A DNA stretch of 31,779 bases from Verrucomicrobiales bacterium (GCA_013003335.1 JABDJT010000079.1:1-31779); one strand, 5' to 3'. Shown: positions 17,643-25,988, counted from the first letter of the stretch. Made by a program: numbers and translations. Notes: generated by a model from the letters alone, not told the origin.

Positions 17643-19547
17643 TCATTTGTTTCCCGCGGACACGCCGTAGCGAACCGGAGCGATGAAATCGAGGGACCGG
17701 CCCGCTGGCAGATGAGCGAGATCGTTCTCATCTCCGGCGGGACGATTCACTTTCCAGCGCAGTTTTTCAGCTCCATGAGCAGCGAGAGTTACCCGGGTGT
17801 ATTCTCCGTCAGCAGTTTCGATGAAGCCTTCCCATTCCAGATGCACGATGTGCTCCCAGTCGCGGCCGTCGTTTCCCCGTCCCCGGGCGTTCGGGCCTCC
17901 GGCGGCTATAGTCCGGCCGGATATGCGGAAGAGACCGGGCGATTCAGGGTTTGCAGTCGCGAATAGTTCGATCGTTTCACCAAGCGTTTCGGCGCCGGTC
18001 TGATCGCCGCCGAGGGGGTTCACGTCGAGATGGCCCAGGTAGGCGTTTGAGGCAAGAATGCGTCCGAGTTCGATCGGCACGGCAAAATTGCCCCCGGCTT
18101 CAGCAGCCTTCAGGAATTTTAGCTGGATGGATTTCGGGATTTCGAACCGGTCTTCGATGTAATTGTCCTGGCTCCGGGAATTGGAGGCCGGTTCACCGTT
18201 ATCGCCGAAGGCACGACCGAAAACGCGTGCGGGCAGGGCACCTTCGGGGATTGGAAGATGGCCGGGGCAGGTCTCGCCGTCGGCGTGAGCTGCTGGAATT
18301 TCGAAGTGGGATCCGTCGTCCGGAACGTCGGGCAGCTTGTGCGCGGGAAAGCGCATGAATCGCTCAGTGGCGACGGGATCCGTGTTGTCCGGAAATTTTT
18401 GGAAACGGGATTCAGTGTGCACAAAGAAGGCGGTGAGCTGATCTTCATCTTCAAACATGAGAGACCAGGTGAGCACCTTGCCGGCCGAATTCATGACGCC
18501 GATTCCCTGCGGTGCCGGCTGAGTTTCGCGGAAGTGTCGGTAAATCCGGCCCTCCGCTCCGGAGGGCGGGTTGGCCACTTTGCCCGCTTTTAACGCGACC
18601 GGGATGAAATTCGTCCGGATCAGCTCGACGACCTTTGGGTTGGAAAAGACCGCCTCACGGGCGGCACCGGCGAAAACTCAACATCGCTTATCGTCGATCG
18701 GACGGTCGATGAACATCCACAATACAATCGGCTTGTTTTCCTTTTGAGAAGCAGCGAGGCCTTCGAGCAGGCAGGTTTTCCATTCGATTTTTCGCCAGGC
18801 GACATCTTTGACACGAAGTTCTTCGATTTTTTCCTGCAATTCAACAGGGGTAGCTGCGGCGAAAGGATCCGGAATTTTCACTTTCGGGATCGAAAAGGAG
18901 GCCTGCGGCTTCGGGTCTGCGGGCGTTTCCCCGCCGAGAATCTGAATGGCCCGGTCGAGGGTGGCTTCCGCTTCGTCGTGCATACCCTGCTTCATCAGGG
19001 CGCCGAATTTTTCCATCAGTTGGCGGACTTTCTCCGGGATTTCCCCGGGTTGGCTGAGAGATTCCATCCCGGCTTGAACCTTCCGGATTTTTTGCTGGAG
19101 CCTCTGTTCGAGTTCCTGCCGGTTTTTTTGCTGTTGGGCAATCAGCTGCGTTTTGAGTTGTCGGAGTTGACCGACCTGTTCAGCGGTGAGTAATCCCTGC
19201 GCCTTGATCAATATTTCCAATTGGGCCCGTTTCATCATGCGCTCGGCGTCGAGCAACTCATCAAGTTTTTCCAATGCCTCTTCGACCTCAGGGCTGTCGC
19301 TGGCGAGCAGCTCATTCATTTCCCGGTTTGCCGTTTCGACTTTCTTTTGAACTGGCGCGGCTTCGGTTTGAATGGATTCGACGATTTCGCGGATTTTTTT
19401 GTGCTGCTCTTCAGACAAACCGATCGCTTCAGCCTGTTGAACGATGAAGTGAGGGGGGAAAAGGTGGGACGTGCTTTGTTGCGGCTGTTGTTGTGCCAAC
19501 GCGGGTAGCGAAATGGATGCGAGAAAGGCGATGATTCGGTAATTCAT
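17643..19547 (-). CDS. predicted exported selenoprotein: Spy/CpxP-like LTxxQ region fused to thioredoxin-like domain with Cys-Sec pair (UGA read-through)
   Basis: Standard calling splits this into a 289-residue ORF ending ...DDKRC and a separate 311-residue ORF starting at the GTG at 18578. Both are in one frame, joined by a single TGA (18678-18680) and 33 open codons. Read through, the protein has 634 residues with Sec at 290, directly after Cys289. Domains: signal peptide (about 1-18); Gln/Glu-rich helical region (about 25-205) with LSEEQ (44-48) and LTAEQ (120-124) like Spy/CpxP; linker; thioredoxin-like part (about 250-400), with strand NKPIVLWMFIDR, the Cys-Sec pair, helix REAVFSNPKVVELI and APQGIGVMN as a possible cis-Pro strand; unknown C-terminal region. 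The helix after the UGA would be untranslated if the UGA were a stop, and the GTG lacks a ribosome site. The start is 3 nt after the upstream stop, so it is in the sigma operon. A nonsense mutation is the alternative. Confidence 0.8.
18649..18680 (-). promoter_or_regulatory. UGA Sec codon with SECIS-like hairpin
   Basis: On the reverse strand, UGA is at 18680-18678. After 12 nt comes a 6-bp stem GCCGCC (18665-18660) / GGCGGU (18654-18649), with five Watson-Crick pairs and one closing G-U. The 5-nt loop is CGUGA. The loop begins 18 nt after the UGA and has G in its second position. Both agree with the published bacterial SECIS rules (loop 16-37 nt away, G in the first two loop bases, short upper stem). 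The U at 18666 could be bulged, as in E. coli fdhF. The hairpin is within the coding frame, as bacterial SECIS elements are. It would be recognised by SelB; selA, selB, selC and selD are not in the window. Confidence 0.7.
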
Positions 19548-19550
19548 AAT

Positions 19551-19892
19551 TTAATGGGATTGGTTTGAATGAGTAAATTCGGGGTCGAGAAGAAAATCAG
19601 AGGGAGAGTTCCAGGATTCTACAGACGTCAGGAAAAACTCGTGGGAAACCAATTCGGCGTATTCATCGAAATTGATCTCGGCGGGTTTCTGCCGGGGCAG
19701 CCAGTCCGGATACGCGAGAACCAGGCCGACCACAGCGGTCGCAACAAACACCACCCAGATCCGTCGGTCCGAAACGGTTTTTTCTTCGCTTCGCGTAACC
19801 TCCGGCAGTGAAAAGCCGGGAGCGGATTCAGCGTCGCGCGACTTTAGGGTGTCGAAAGCGGCGCGGATTATCTGTTCGTCGGGGTCACTCAT
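19551..19892 (-). CDS. small single-TM protein, candidate anti-sigma factor
   Basis: 113 residues. A charged, probably cytoplasmic N-terminal part (about 1-43, with SDPDEQIIRAAFDTLKSRD and an APGFSLPEV segment) is followed by one transmembrane helix (about 45-63, IWVVFVATAVVGLVLAYP) and an acidic periplasmic tail. There is no zinc-finger anti-sigma motif. The role is inferred from position: its ATG overlaps the end of the ECF sigma gene by 8 nt (ATGAGTGA), which implies translational coupling, and the LTxxQ selenoprotein starts 3 nt after its stop. In CnrYXH-like systems a small TM protein of this kind holds the sigma factor. By sequence alone it is unknown. Confidence 0.72.
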   Translation of the reverse strand: MSDPDEQIIRAAFDTLKSRDAESAPGFSLPEVTRSEEKTVSDRRIWVVFVATAVVGLVLAYPDWLPRQKPAEINFDEYAELVSHEFFLTSVESWNSPSDFLLDPEFTHSNQSH

Positions 19893-20397
19893 TTTCGGTG
19901 TCGGCCTCCAGTTTTTTGCGGAGATTTTTCTTGGCCCGGTGGTAGTGCGTGCGGGCGGACCCGATCGTGACGCCCATCACACCGGCCGCTTCTTCGATCG
20001 TGAGATCCTGGTAAAACACGAGGTGCAGGATTTCCTGTTGCCTGCGGGACAGGTCGGCCACCAGTCGGCGAATCCGGGCGTTCGATTCGGCGGCTTCCAA
20101 ATCCGTGCCTGGATCGGAGAGTGCTGTTGGCTTTTGCGACTGGTAGCGAAAAATTCCAATTCGCCCCAGGATTTTGCGGCGCCGGTCTTCGCGGGCGGAA
20201 TTGAGGATCACGCCGAACAGCCAGGTTTTGAAGGTGGATTTTTCGCGAAACACCGCGCGGCCGGAAAGGATTTTTTCGTAGGCTGATTGCAGGACATCCG
20301 CCGCCGAATCGGCGTCGCCCCGGCAACAGTTCCGCGCCCAGCCGAAGCTTAGGGGATGAAGTTCGGACAGTTGCGCCCGCAATTCGGAGGTGTCCAT
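19885..20397 (-). CDS. ECF-type RNA polymerase sigma factor
   Basis: 170 residues, a usual ECF length. Region 2 (about 10-80): ADSAADVLQSAYEKILSG, then FKTWLFGVILNSARE, the -10 recognition and core-binding helices. Region 4 (about 112-162): LSRRQQEILHLVFYQDLTIEEAAGVMGVTIGSARTHYHRAKKNLRKKL, a helix-turn-helix that would read the -35 element. It is the first gene of a tightly packed operon with a small TM protein and the predicted selenoprotein, so it probably controls that operon in response to an envelope signal. I looked for a GAAC...CGTC-type ECF promoter in the 80 bp upstream and found no convincing one. Confidence 0.92.
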   Translation of the reverse strand: MDTSELRAQLSELHPLSFGWARNCCRGDADSAADVLQSAYEKILSGRAVFREKSTFKTWLFGVILNSAREDRRRKILGRIGIFRYQSQKPTALSDPGTDLEAAESNARIRRLVADLSRRQQEILHLVFYQDLTIEEAAGVMGVTIGSARTHYHRAKKNLRKKLEADTENE

Positions 20398-20477
20398 CGA
20401 CGGCGTTAAAAAGGTTCATCTTACCGTTCGATGAGTGACACGGGAACGGGATTTATATGACAAGTCGCCGAAAAAAA

Positions 20478-20849
20478 TCAGGAATCTGTTTGCTGTTCGT
20501 TTCCGACCAAGACGGGAACGGCTTCGCAAATTTTCTCCCAGCCCTTGAAATTCCAGCGGTTGGGGAATCCGGAGCACTGAGCCGGCTTCACCTCGTTGAT
20601 CCGGCAGTGATTTTTTCCCTCCAGAAAAATGCATTCGCCATTCGGTTTTTCGATCAGGGTCAGGCCTGCGCGGTTGCGCCGGATATCGGTGTATTCCGCG
20701 ACGAATTCGTAGAAATCCATCTCGAGGAATTCAGCGATTTTGTCGATTTCTTCATCGGAAACCGGCACTTCGCCGGGCCAACGGCAGCAGTTTCCGCAGC
20801 GCTGGCATTGCCAATGGATTTTGGAGTGATCACCGGGTTCGGCGGACAT
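20478..20849 (-). CDS. YkgJ family cysteine-cluster protein
   Basis: A 123-residue cytoplasmic protein with the family's cysteine pattern: CQRCGNCCRWPGE near the N-terminus (four Cys within eight residues), then GECIFLEGKNHCRINEVKPAQCSGFP in the C-terminal half. These bind zinc or an iron-sulphur cluster; the biochemical role is unknown across the family. The length is normal. The ATG at 20849 lies only 5 nt after repeat copy 5, with no Shine-Dalgarno sequence visible, so the repeat forms the leader directly before the start. It lies 80 bp upstream of the sigma gene on the same strand and could be transcribed into it. Confidence 0.88.
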   Translation of the reverse strand: MSAEPGDHSKIHWQCQRCGNCCRWPGEVPVSDEEIDKIAEFLEMDFYEFVAEYTDIRRNRAGLTLIEKPNGECIFLEGKNHCRINEVKPAQCSGFPNRWNFKGWEKICEAVPVLVGNEQQTDS

Positions 20850-20854
20850 AAGAA

Positions 20855-20899
20855 ACGAGTCAATCGGGTTGGTTTGACGAATGAACCCTGTTGGTTCGT
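20855..20899. repeat. 45-bp interspersed inverted repeat, copy 5
   Basis: Left arm ACGAGTCAATCGGGT (diverged), right arm ACCCTGTTGGTTCGT, followed by a short T run on the plus strand. It ends 5 nt before the start codon of the reverse-strand YkgJ-type gene, so its hairpin would occupy the ribosome-binding area of that mRNA. Confidence 0.88.
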
Positions 20900-21019
20900 T
20901 TTTGTCGAATCTTTGGCTCTGTAAATCGCTGAATTCCAGAAATTTCGGTAAATTTGGTTAGTCGAGTGATTTGAGTTAACCAATGTTAAGTTTTTTCTCT
21001 TCGTGGCCGATTTCGCCTG

Positions 21020-21048
21020 TGGCAAAATTTGATTTGCCATGCTATGAT
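21020..21048 (+). promoter_or_regulatory. candidate extended -10 promoter for mreB
   Basis: TATGAT at 21043-21048 (5 of 6 matches to TATAAT) is preceded by TGC, giving an extended -10. A -35 is poor (about TGGCAA, 17 bp upstream). It lies about 100 bp before mreB in a 249-bp A+T-rich gap in which I see no other feature. Sequence match only. Confidence 0.4.
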
Positions 21049-21148
21049 TGGCCTTTCATCGACAACCTGTATTCGGGCTGGTGGGACCTGCCGTCTCCCT
21101 GACCAATCCACCCCGTTCTAGAAATTAAGACCTCAACTTATAAAATCC

Positions 21149-22177
21149 ATGTTTGGAAAACTTTTTGGTGCTTTCTCTAATGATATTGGCATCGACCTCG
21201 GAACGGCGAACACGCTGGTAAACGTGAAAGATCAAGGAATTGTGCTTCGGGAACCGTCGGTTGTAGCGGTCAAGTCGGGGACAAACCAGGTTTTAGCCGT
21301 TGGTGATGACGCGAAGCGAATGTTGGGGCGGACGCCCGGAAATATCGTGGCGATCCGGCCGTTGAAGGACGGTGTGATTGCCGATTTTGAGGTGACGGAG
21401 GCAATGCTGCGGCATTTTATTCGGAAGGTGCACAGCCGGAAGACGATGGTGCGGCCACGTGTCGTGATTGCGGTTCCGTCCGGCATTACAGAGGTGGAAA
21501 AGCGTGCAGTAAAGGAATCGGCCCAGCATGCCGGCGCGCGTGAAGTTCATCTAATCGAGGAGCCAATGGCGGCAGCGATCGGGGTGGGTTTGCCCGTGCA
21601 GGAAGCCGCGGCAAATATGATTGTGGATATCGGCGGTGGTACGACTGAGGTCGCGATCATTTCGTTGTCGGGGATTGTTTATTCCCGGAGCGTGCGTGTG
21701 GCAGGTGACGAATTGGATGAAGCGGTCGTCCAATACATGAAGCGCGCATATAATTTGATGATTGGAGAAAGAACAGCGGAGGAAATCAAGATCCGCATGG
21801 GCTCAGCCTATCCGCAGGGCAAGGAGACGTCTGTGGAAGTGAAAGGCCGCGATTTGGTGGCTGGATTGCCGAAGACGATCACAGTGACAAGTTCAGAGAT
21901 TCGGGAGGCAATGCTGGACCCGTTGAACACGATTGTGGAATCGGTTCGCGTCACGCTGGAGCGGTGTCCGCCTGAACTTTCGGCGGATTTGGTGGATCGG
22001 GGAATTGTGTTGGCCGGAGGAGGCGCGTTGCTTCGCGGATTGGATCAACTTTTGACCGAGGAGACCGGCCTGCCGGTGCACGTGGCGGAAGATCCGCTGA
22101 GTGCCGTGGCGGAAGGAGCCGGAAAAGTTTTGGAAGAACTGGCCTTCCTGAAACGTATTTCTGGACAGGGGGAGTAA
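21149..22177 (+). CDS. mreB: rod-shape-determining actin homologue MreB
   Basis: A 342-residue bacterial actin that polymerises under the inner membrane and guides lateral-wall synthesis by the elongasome. Seen: the N-terminal amphipathic membrane-binding stretch MFGKLFGAF, phosphate-1 loop DIGIDLGTANT, RPLKDGVIADFEVTEAML, the VVIAVPSGITEVEKRAV segment, phosphate-2 loop IVDIGGGTTEVAI and adenosine loop GIVLAGGGALLRG. Normal length. It is the first gene of mreB-mreC-mreD-mrdA; a possible promoter lies about 100 bp upstream. Confidence 0.98.
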   Translation: MFGKLFGAFSNDIGIDLGTANTLVNVKDQGIVLREPSVVAVKSGTNQVLAVGDDAKRMLGRTPGNIVAIRPLKDGVIADFEVTEAMLRHFIRKVHSRKTMVRPRVVIAVPSGITEVEKRAVKESAQHAGAREVHLIEEPMAAAIGVGLPVQEAAANMIVDIGGGTTEVAIISLSGIVYSRSVRVAGDELDEAVVQYMKRAYNLMIGERTAEEIKIRMGSAYPQGKETSVEVKGRDLVAGLPKTITVTSSEIREAMLDPLNTIVESVRVTLERCPPELSADLVDRGIVLAGGGALLRGLDQLLTEETGLPVHVAEDPLSAVAEGAGKVLEELAFLKRISGQGE

Positions 22178-22207
22178 TCGCGATTTTTCCCACTTCGCAC
22201 AGAATCA

Positions 22208-23140
22208 ATGAGTCGAATCAACGTCATTTTCCTGGTGGCCTTCGTCGGGGCACTGGTCTGGGTCTTTTTGTTCAATCCGGAAGGGGTTGAGCGGATCCAG
22301 AGGGGAGCGTTGAAGGTGTTCCGGCCGTCAATTGAAGCATCGACGAACCTGGAGGAGACGGTGAAGGGATTTGGTGAGCCAAAGCTGAGCGCCTCGGAGT
22401 TGAAGGAATTGCTGGATGAGGCGCAGCGCGAAAGAGATCAACTTCGCCTCGAGGTCTTGAAACTGGATGAGTTGTTTGAGGAAAACCGGGCATTGCGTTC
22501 GGCGTTGAATTACTCGGAAAATTCGCCATTGCGGCTGGTGCCTTCCCAGGTCATCGGGCGGAAACCGTCGACTTGGTACAACACGATGGTGATTGATAAG
22601 GGGAAAGCGGATGGAATTGTTCCGGACAGCCCGGTCATTGTGCCGGTTGGCGATTATGCAGGGCTGGTGGGCAAGATTTCCGAAGTGCGAAATGACAACA
22701 CTTCGGTGATTATCCTGGCAACGGACGAAATGTGCCAGGTGGCGGCCCGAATCGAGGGTACGGCCGAGCAGGGAATTATTTCCGGTCAGCGGGGGGCGTT
22801 GCAGATTCAGCCGGATTTGCACCTTCGATATTTGCCAAAGAACGCCACGGCAAAAGAGGGCAGCAAGATTATTTCGTCGGGGGCGGGCGACCTTTTTCCG
22901 GAAAATCTGCTGCTGGGTGAAGTGAAGGAGTTCAAGGTAGGAGCGATTGATTCGGAAGCGACGGTCGTTCCTGCGGTGGATTTCAACAAGTTGAAGAACG
23001 TGTTTGTGATTTTGCCTGAGAAAATCGAAGTGGAAGGGGAAGGGGGCGATCCGGATACCGGTGCGGAGTCGCCGAAGCCTCCGGATTCAAATACCGGTTC
23101 GCCAGTGAAGGCGACGACCCAGGTGACAAATTCCGGGTAA
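22208..23140 (+). CDS. mreC: rod-shape-determining protein MreC
   Basis: 310 residues. One N-terminal TM helix (about 5-21), a periplasmic coiled coil (about 60-100, SELKELLDEAQRERDQLRLE), then the two-beta-barrel MreC domain (about 105-275: QVIGRKPSTWYNTMVIDKG, GLVGKISEV, ILLGEVKEF, FNKLKNVFVI). It links MreB to PBP2 in the elongasome. A low-complexity Gly/Pro/Thr tail (about 280-310) is a lineage-specific extension. It starts 31 bp after mreB. Confidence 0.93.
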   Translation: MSRINVIFLVAFVGALVWVFLFNPEGVERIQRGALKVFRPSIEASTNLEETVKGFGEPKLSASELKELLDEAQRERDQLRLEVLKLDELFEENRALRSALNYSENSPLRLVPSQVIGRKPSTWYNTMVIDKGKADGIVPDSPVIVPVGDYAGLVGKISEVRNDNTSVIILATDEMCQVAARIEGTAEQGIISGQRGALQIQPDLHLRYLPKNATAKEGSKIISSGAGDLFPENLLLGEVKEFKVGAIDSEATVVPAVDFNKLKNVFVILPEKIEVEGEGGDPDTGAESPKPPDSNTGSPVKATTQVTNSG

Positions 23141-23159
23141 TCAGGCGGATGGAGATGCG

Positions 23160-23750
23160 ATGATTTATTGCCTGCTCATTACGGTATTGCTGATCCTGGC
23201 TTTTTTTCTCCAGGAGTTTATTCCTGTTCTCGAATGGGCGTATCACTCGAGAATGCTGCTGGTGCACGCCACGTTTTTCTGTGCTGCCGTGACCGTTCCG
23301 TATCCCGTCATGCTCATGCTCGCGTTTGTTGCGGGGTTCGTCTGGGAAGCCCGTTATCACCTTCCAATCACGGCCGGGAACGAAGTAGCCGCCTTTTCGC
23401 AGGCAGAATTGCATTTTGGTTTCACGATCTTCCTGTTCGGTTTACTGGGATCGGTGATCCAGGGAGTACGCCCGCTTTTCCGTCGTGGACGCTGGGAATT
23501 GCCCGTCCTCATGATCGGCGTCTGCACGCTGGTTGGAATCCTGATCCAATATCTCGTGATCAGTTTTCATCGGGGCGAATTCAACTGGACGGGGGACCTT
23601 TGGTTCAATATGTTGATGACGGCATTGTTTTCGATGTTGGCATCGCCCTTTATCCTCCTTTTGATGAGCAGGATGGCGAAATGGACAGGGTATAAAATTC
23701 GGATGGAGGGAATCACACGAAAGTACAGTTTCTATGGTGACGCATTTTAG
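23160..23750 (+). CDS. mreD: MreD-like inner-membrane protein
   Basis: 196 residues with about five hydrophobic helices (about 2-20, 30-60, 80-97, 113-130, 145-165), as expected for MreD, the small membrane partner of MreC in the elongasome. Sequence conservation in MreD is low, so the call rests on topology, length and position between mreC and mrdA. GGAG at 23151-23154 fits the ATG at 23160. Its end overlaps mrdA by 17 bp. The C-terminal tail (about 170-196) is basic and cytoplasmic. Confidence 0.85.
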   Translation: MIYCLLITVLLILAFFLQEFIPVLEWAYHSRMLLVHATFFCAAVTVPYPVMLMLAFVAGFVWEARYHLPITAGNEVAAFSQAELHFGFTIFLFGLLGSVIQGVRPLFRRGRWELPVLMIGVCTLVGILIQYLVISFHRGEFNWTGDLWFNMLMTALFSMLASPFILLLMSRMAKWTGYKIRMEGITRKYSFYGDAF

Positions 23751-25926
23751 AATTCGGTTGTATATCCTCGCACTGTTGGTGCTGGGAATGTTCGCGGTCC
23801 TGGTTTTGCGGCTCTATCGCATCCAGATTATCGAGCATAATGATTACGTGAAGCGGGTTCCCGGCGAACGTTTCGAATCCGTGCGAATTCCCGGGATTCG
23901 CGGGGAGATTAAGGACCGGAATGGAATCACCTTGGCGGAGAGCGTGCGAAATTACGAGCTGCAGTTCGATCTCAAGACGATTCGGGACACTTTCGTCAAG
24001 AACTTCGGATATGACAGAATTCCCAAACGGGAGTGGGAACGGATCGACAAGCACGGGATGAAGCAGAAGAAGAAAGAAGACGACATTGTGCAGATGGTCG
24101 AGGAAACCGTTTTCCCGGGACTCGCCAAGCTTGGCCTGCTGGCCGAGTACAGTTCGTCCGCCATGCAAGTTCATTACCGCTCTACCGCGGGGATCGTGCC
24201 CTTCACCTACCGGCGCGATTTGACCTTCAAGGAGTTCGCCCGATTTGCAGAAAACAACCTCGGCATTCCCGGTGTGACCGTGAAGCGAACCGGGAAACGT
24301 CGTTATATTTACGACTCCCTGGGCTGCCATTGGATCGGTTACATGAACCTCGCCGACGTTGAAACAGTCCCAACCGACGAGCGGAAAAAATTCAATTACT
24401 ATGTGGGCGATGACTATGGCGTGCAGGGTGTGGAAAAAACGATGGACCACTATCTGCGCGGCAAGCCCGGCAAACTCGTCATCAAAAAAGACGAGAAGGG
24501 CAAGTACATCGGGGAAGTCAGCCGGACTGAAGCTCAGCCCGGATCGGATGTTTACCTGACGATTGATGCCCGCATTCAAACCATCGCCGAGCAGGCATTG
24601 CGTAAGATCGGGCGGGGTGCAGCTGTGGTGGTCGATCCCAACAACGGCGAAATTCTCGCGATGGCCTCTGTGCCTTCCTTCAATCCCAATGCTTTTATTC
24701 CGGAAGTCTCCGTCGATGACTGGAAACGCTACACCGAGGACCCGACAAGCCCGATGTTTAACCGGGCAGTCAATCCCGCCGCTCCCGGTTCGACCTGCAA
24801 GGTTCCCATTGCTTTGGCCGGTTGCCTGTCGGAGTCCTGGAAATACCGGTTTTCCTGCGGCACGGGCATGCAGTTTCGCGGGAAATTCATGAAATGCTGG
24901 TGCGCCGGACGCGGCTACAGCCACGGATCGCCCAACGTCTCCGAAGCCCTCAAGGTTTCCTGCAACGGATTTTTCTATCGCTACGCCAACCACACCGGCA
25001 TTCGCAACATCCAGACCATGACCGGTCTGCTCGGCATGGGTAAACCGACCGGGATCAAGATCACCGGCGAAAACGGCGGCACCATCCCCAATCCCGACTG
25101 GCTGAGGCAGAAAGGCCTCATCTGGTCCGACGCCTTCACCGCTCTTGTTTCGATCGGGCAGGGTGAGACCGAAGCCACACCGCTCCAAATGGCCTCCGTA
25201 ACCGCTACCGTGGCTAACGGCGGAATCGTTTACCAGCCCCGCATCGTCAAAAAAGTACTCGAAAAAGACGGCGAAATTGTCTGGGAAGAACCACCGAAAA
25301 TCCGTCACAACCTCCTGGAAGAAGGCCTGACGGCCGAGCAGATTGAAACCGTGAAACGCGGCATGTGGCGCGTCACCAACGAAGCAGGGGGCACAGCCGG
25401 CCGGGCTTCGTCCGAGATTACCGTGCTGTGCGGAAAAACCGGAACAGCCCAGACGGGGAACCTTAAAGAGCCGACCAATGCCTGGTTTATTGCTTACGCA
25501 CCATACGACAAGCCGGAATACGCCGTCTGCGTGTTCGTTCAGAACGGCAAATCCGGGGGAGGCGCAGCCTCGCCGATCGCAAAAAAAATCATCGAGGAAG
25601 CCACCGCAATGGCGAAGCATGACCACAAGATTGAAGTGGTCGCGGTTGAGGAAGCCGTCGGGCATCGCGGCCGGATCGAATCCGTTTCCTTCGAAGGCGG
25701 AGGCATGACACTGCTCGCTGCCGCCGATGACGCGTCGGAAACAGCCGTGGACGTGCAGGATTTCGTTCCCAGCCAGCTCCGAAACAGTGGCAACCAGCGT
25801 CGCTACACGCCGGTGCAGCCATCCATCAAGCGCTCTGCCGACCGCCGGGGTTCCGTCTCCAACCAAAACCGGAAGCGCACCCTGCAGTTCCGCCCGTTCA
25901 AAAAACTGTTCGGCGGGGGTCGCTAG
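23734..25926 (+). CDS. mrdA: penicillin-binding protein 2 (peptidoglycan transpeptidase)
   Basis: A 730-residue class B PBP that cross-links peptidoglycan during elongation. N-terminal TM helix (about 8-25); pedestal with GIRGEIKDRNGITLAES; catalytic motifs STCK (Ser353, Lys356), SCN (409-411) and KTG (568-570). The SxxK motif carries Cys at the third position, and several other Cys residues cluster at about 374-411 (FSCG, KCWCAG, SCN), unusual in a PBP2. After the transpeptidase domain there is a tail of roughly 90 residues that is hydrophilic and basic and ends KKLFGGGR. The ATG at 23734 overlaps mreD. rodA, often next in this operon, is absent here. A very long open frame on the other strand is a shadow. 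Confidence 0.94.
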   Translation: MVTHFRIRLYILALLVLGMFAVLVLRLYRIQIIEHNDYVKRVPGERFESVRIPGIRGEIKDRNGITLAESVRNYELQFDLKTIRDTFVKNFGYDRIPKREWERIDKHGMKQKKKEDDIVQMVEETVFPGLAKLGLLAEYSSSAMQVHYRSTAGIVPFTYRRDLTFKEFARFAENNLGIPGVTVKRTGKRRYIYDSLGCHWIGYMNLADVETVPTDERKKFNYYVGDDYGVQGVEKTMDHYLRGKPGKLVIKKDEKGKYIGEVSRTEAQPGSDVYLTIDARIQTIAEQALRKIGRGAAVVVDPNNGEILAMASVPSFNPNAFIPEVSVDDWKRYTEDPTSPMFNRAVNPAAPGSTCKVPIALAGCLSESWKYRFSCGTGMQFRGKFMKCWCAGRGYSHGSPNVSEALKVSCNGFFYRYANHTGIRNIQTMTGLLGMGKPTGIKITGENGGTIPNPDWLRQKGLIWSDAFTALVSIGQGETEATPLQMASVTATVANGGIVYQPRIVKKVLEKDGEIVWEEPPKIRHNLLEEGLTAEQIETVKRGMWRVTNEAGGTAGRASSEITVLCGKTGTAQTGNLKEPTNAWFIAYAPYDKPEYAVCVFVQNGKSGGGAASPIAKKIIEEATAMAKHDHKIEVVAVEEAVGHRGRIESVSFEGGGMTLLAAADDASETAVDVQDFVPSQLRNSGNQRRYTPVQPSIKRSADRRGSVSNQNRKRTLQFRPFKKLFGGGR

Positions 25927-25943
25927 GGGAAAATTCGCGAAAG

Positions 25944-25988
25944 ACGAATCAACAGGGTACGTTTGCCGAATCAACCCTGTTGAATCGA
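25944..25988. repeat. 45-bp interspersed inverted repeat, copy 6
   Basis: Left arm ACGAATCAACAGGGT, right arm ACCCTGTTGAATCGA. It starts 17 bp after the mrdA stop and may end the mre transcript, though no strong T run follows it. Confidence 0.9.

Noticed and set aside
17643..18578. Separate gene starting at the GTG at 18578
   Set aside because: It is in frame with the upstream ORF, lacks a ribosome site and would omit a conserved thioredoxin-like helix; read-through of the UGA explains it better.
18834..18850. Possible ninth repeat copy (ATTCAACAGGGGTAG)
   Set aside because: Only one arm-like stretch is present, inside the selenoprotein coding region; there is no complementary arm at the fixed distance.
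20398..20477. ECF-type autoregulatory promoter before the sigma gene
   Set aside because: GAAC and CGTC elements can be found, but their spacing (about 10 bp) is too short and the -10 would fall on the start codon.
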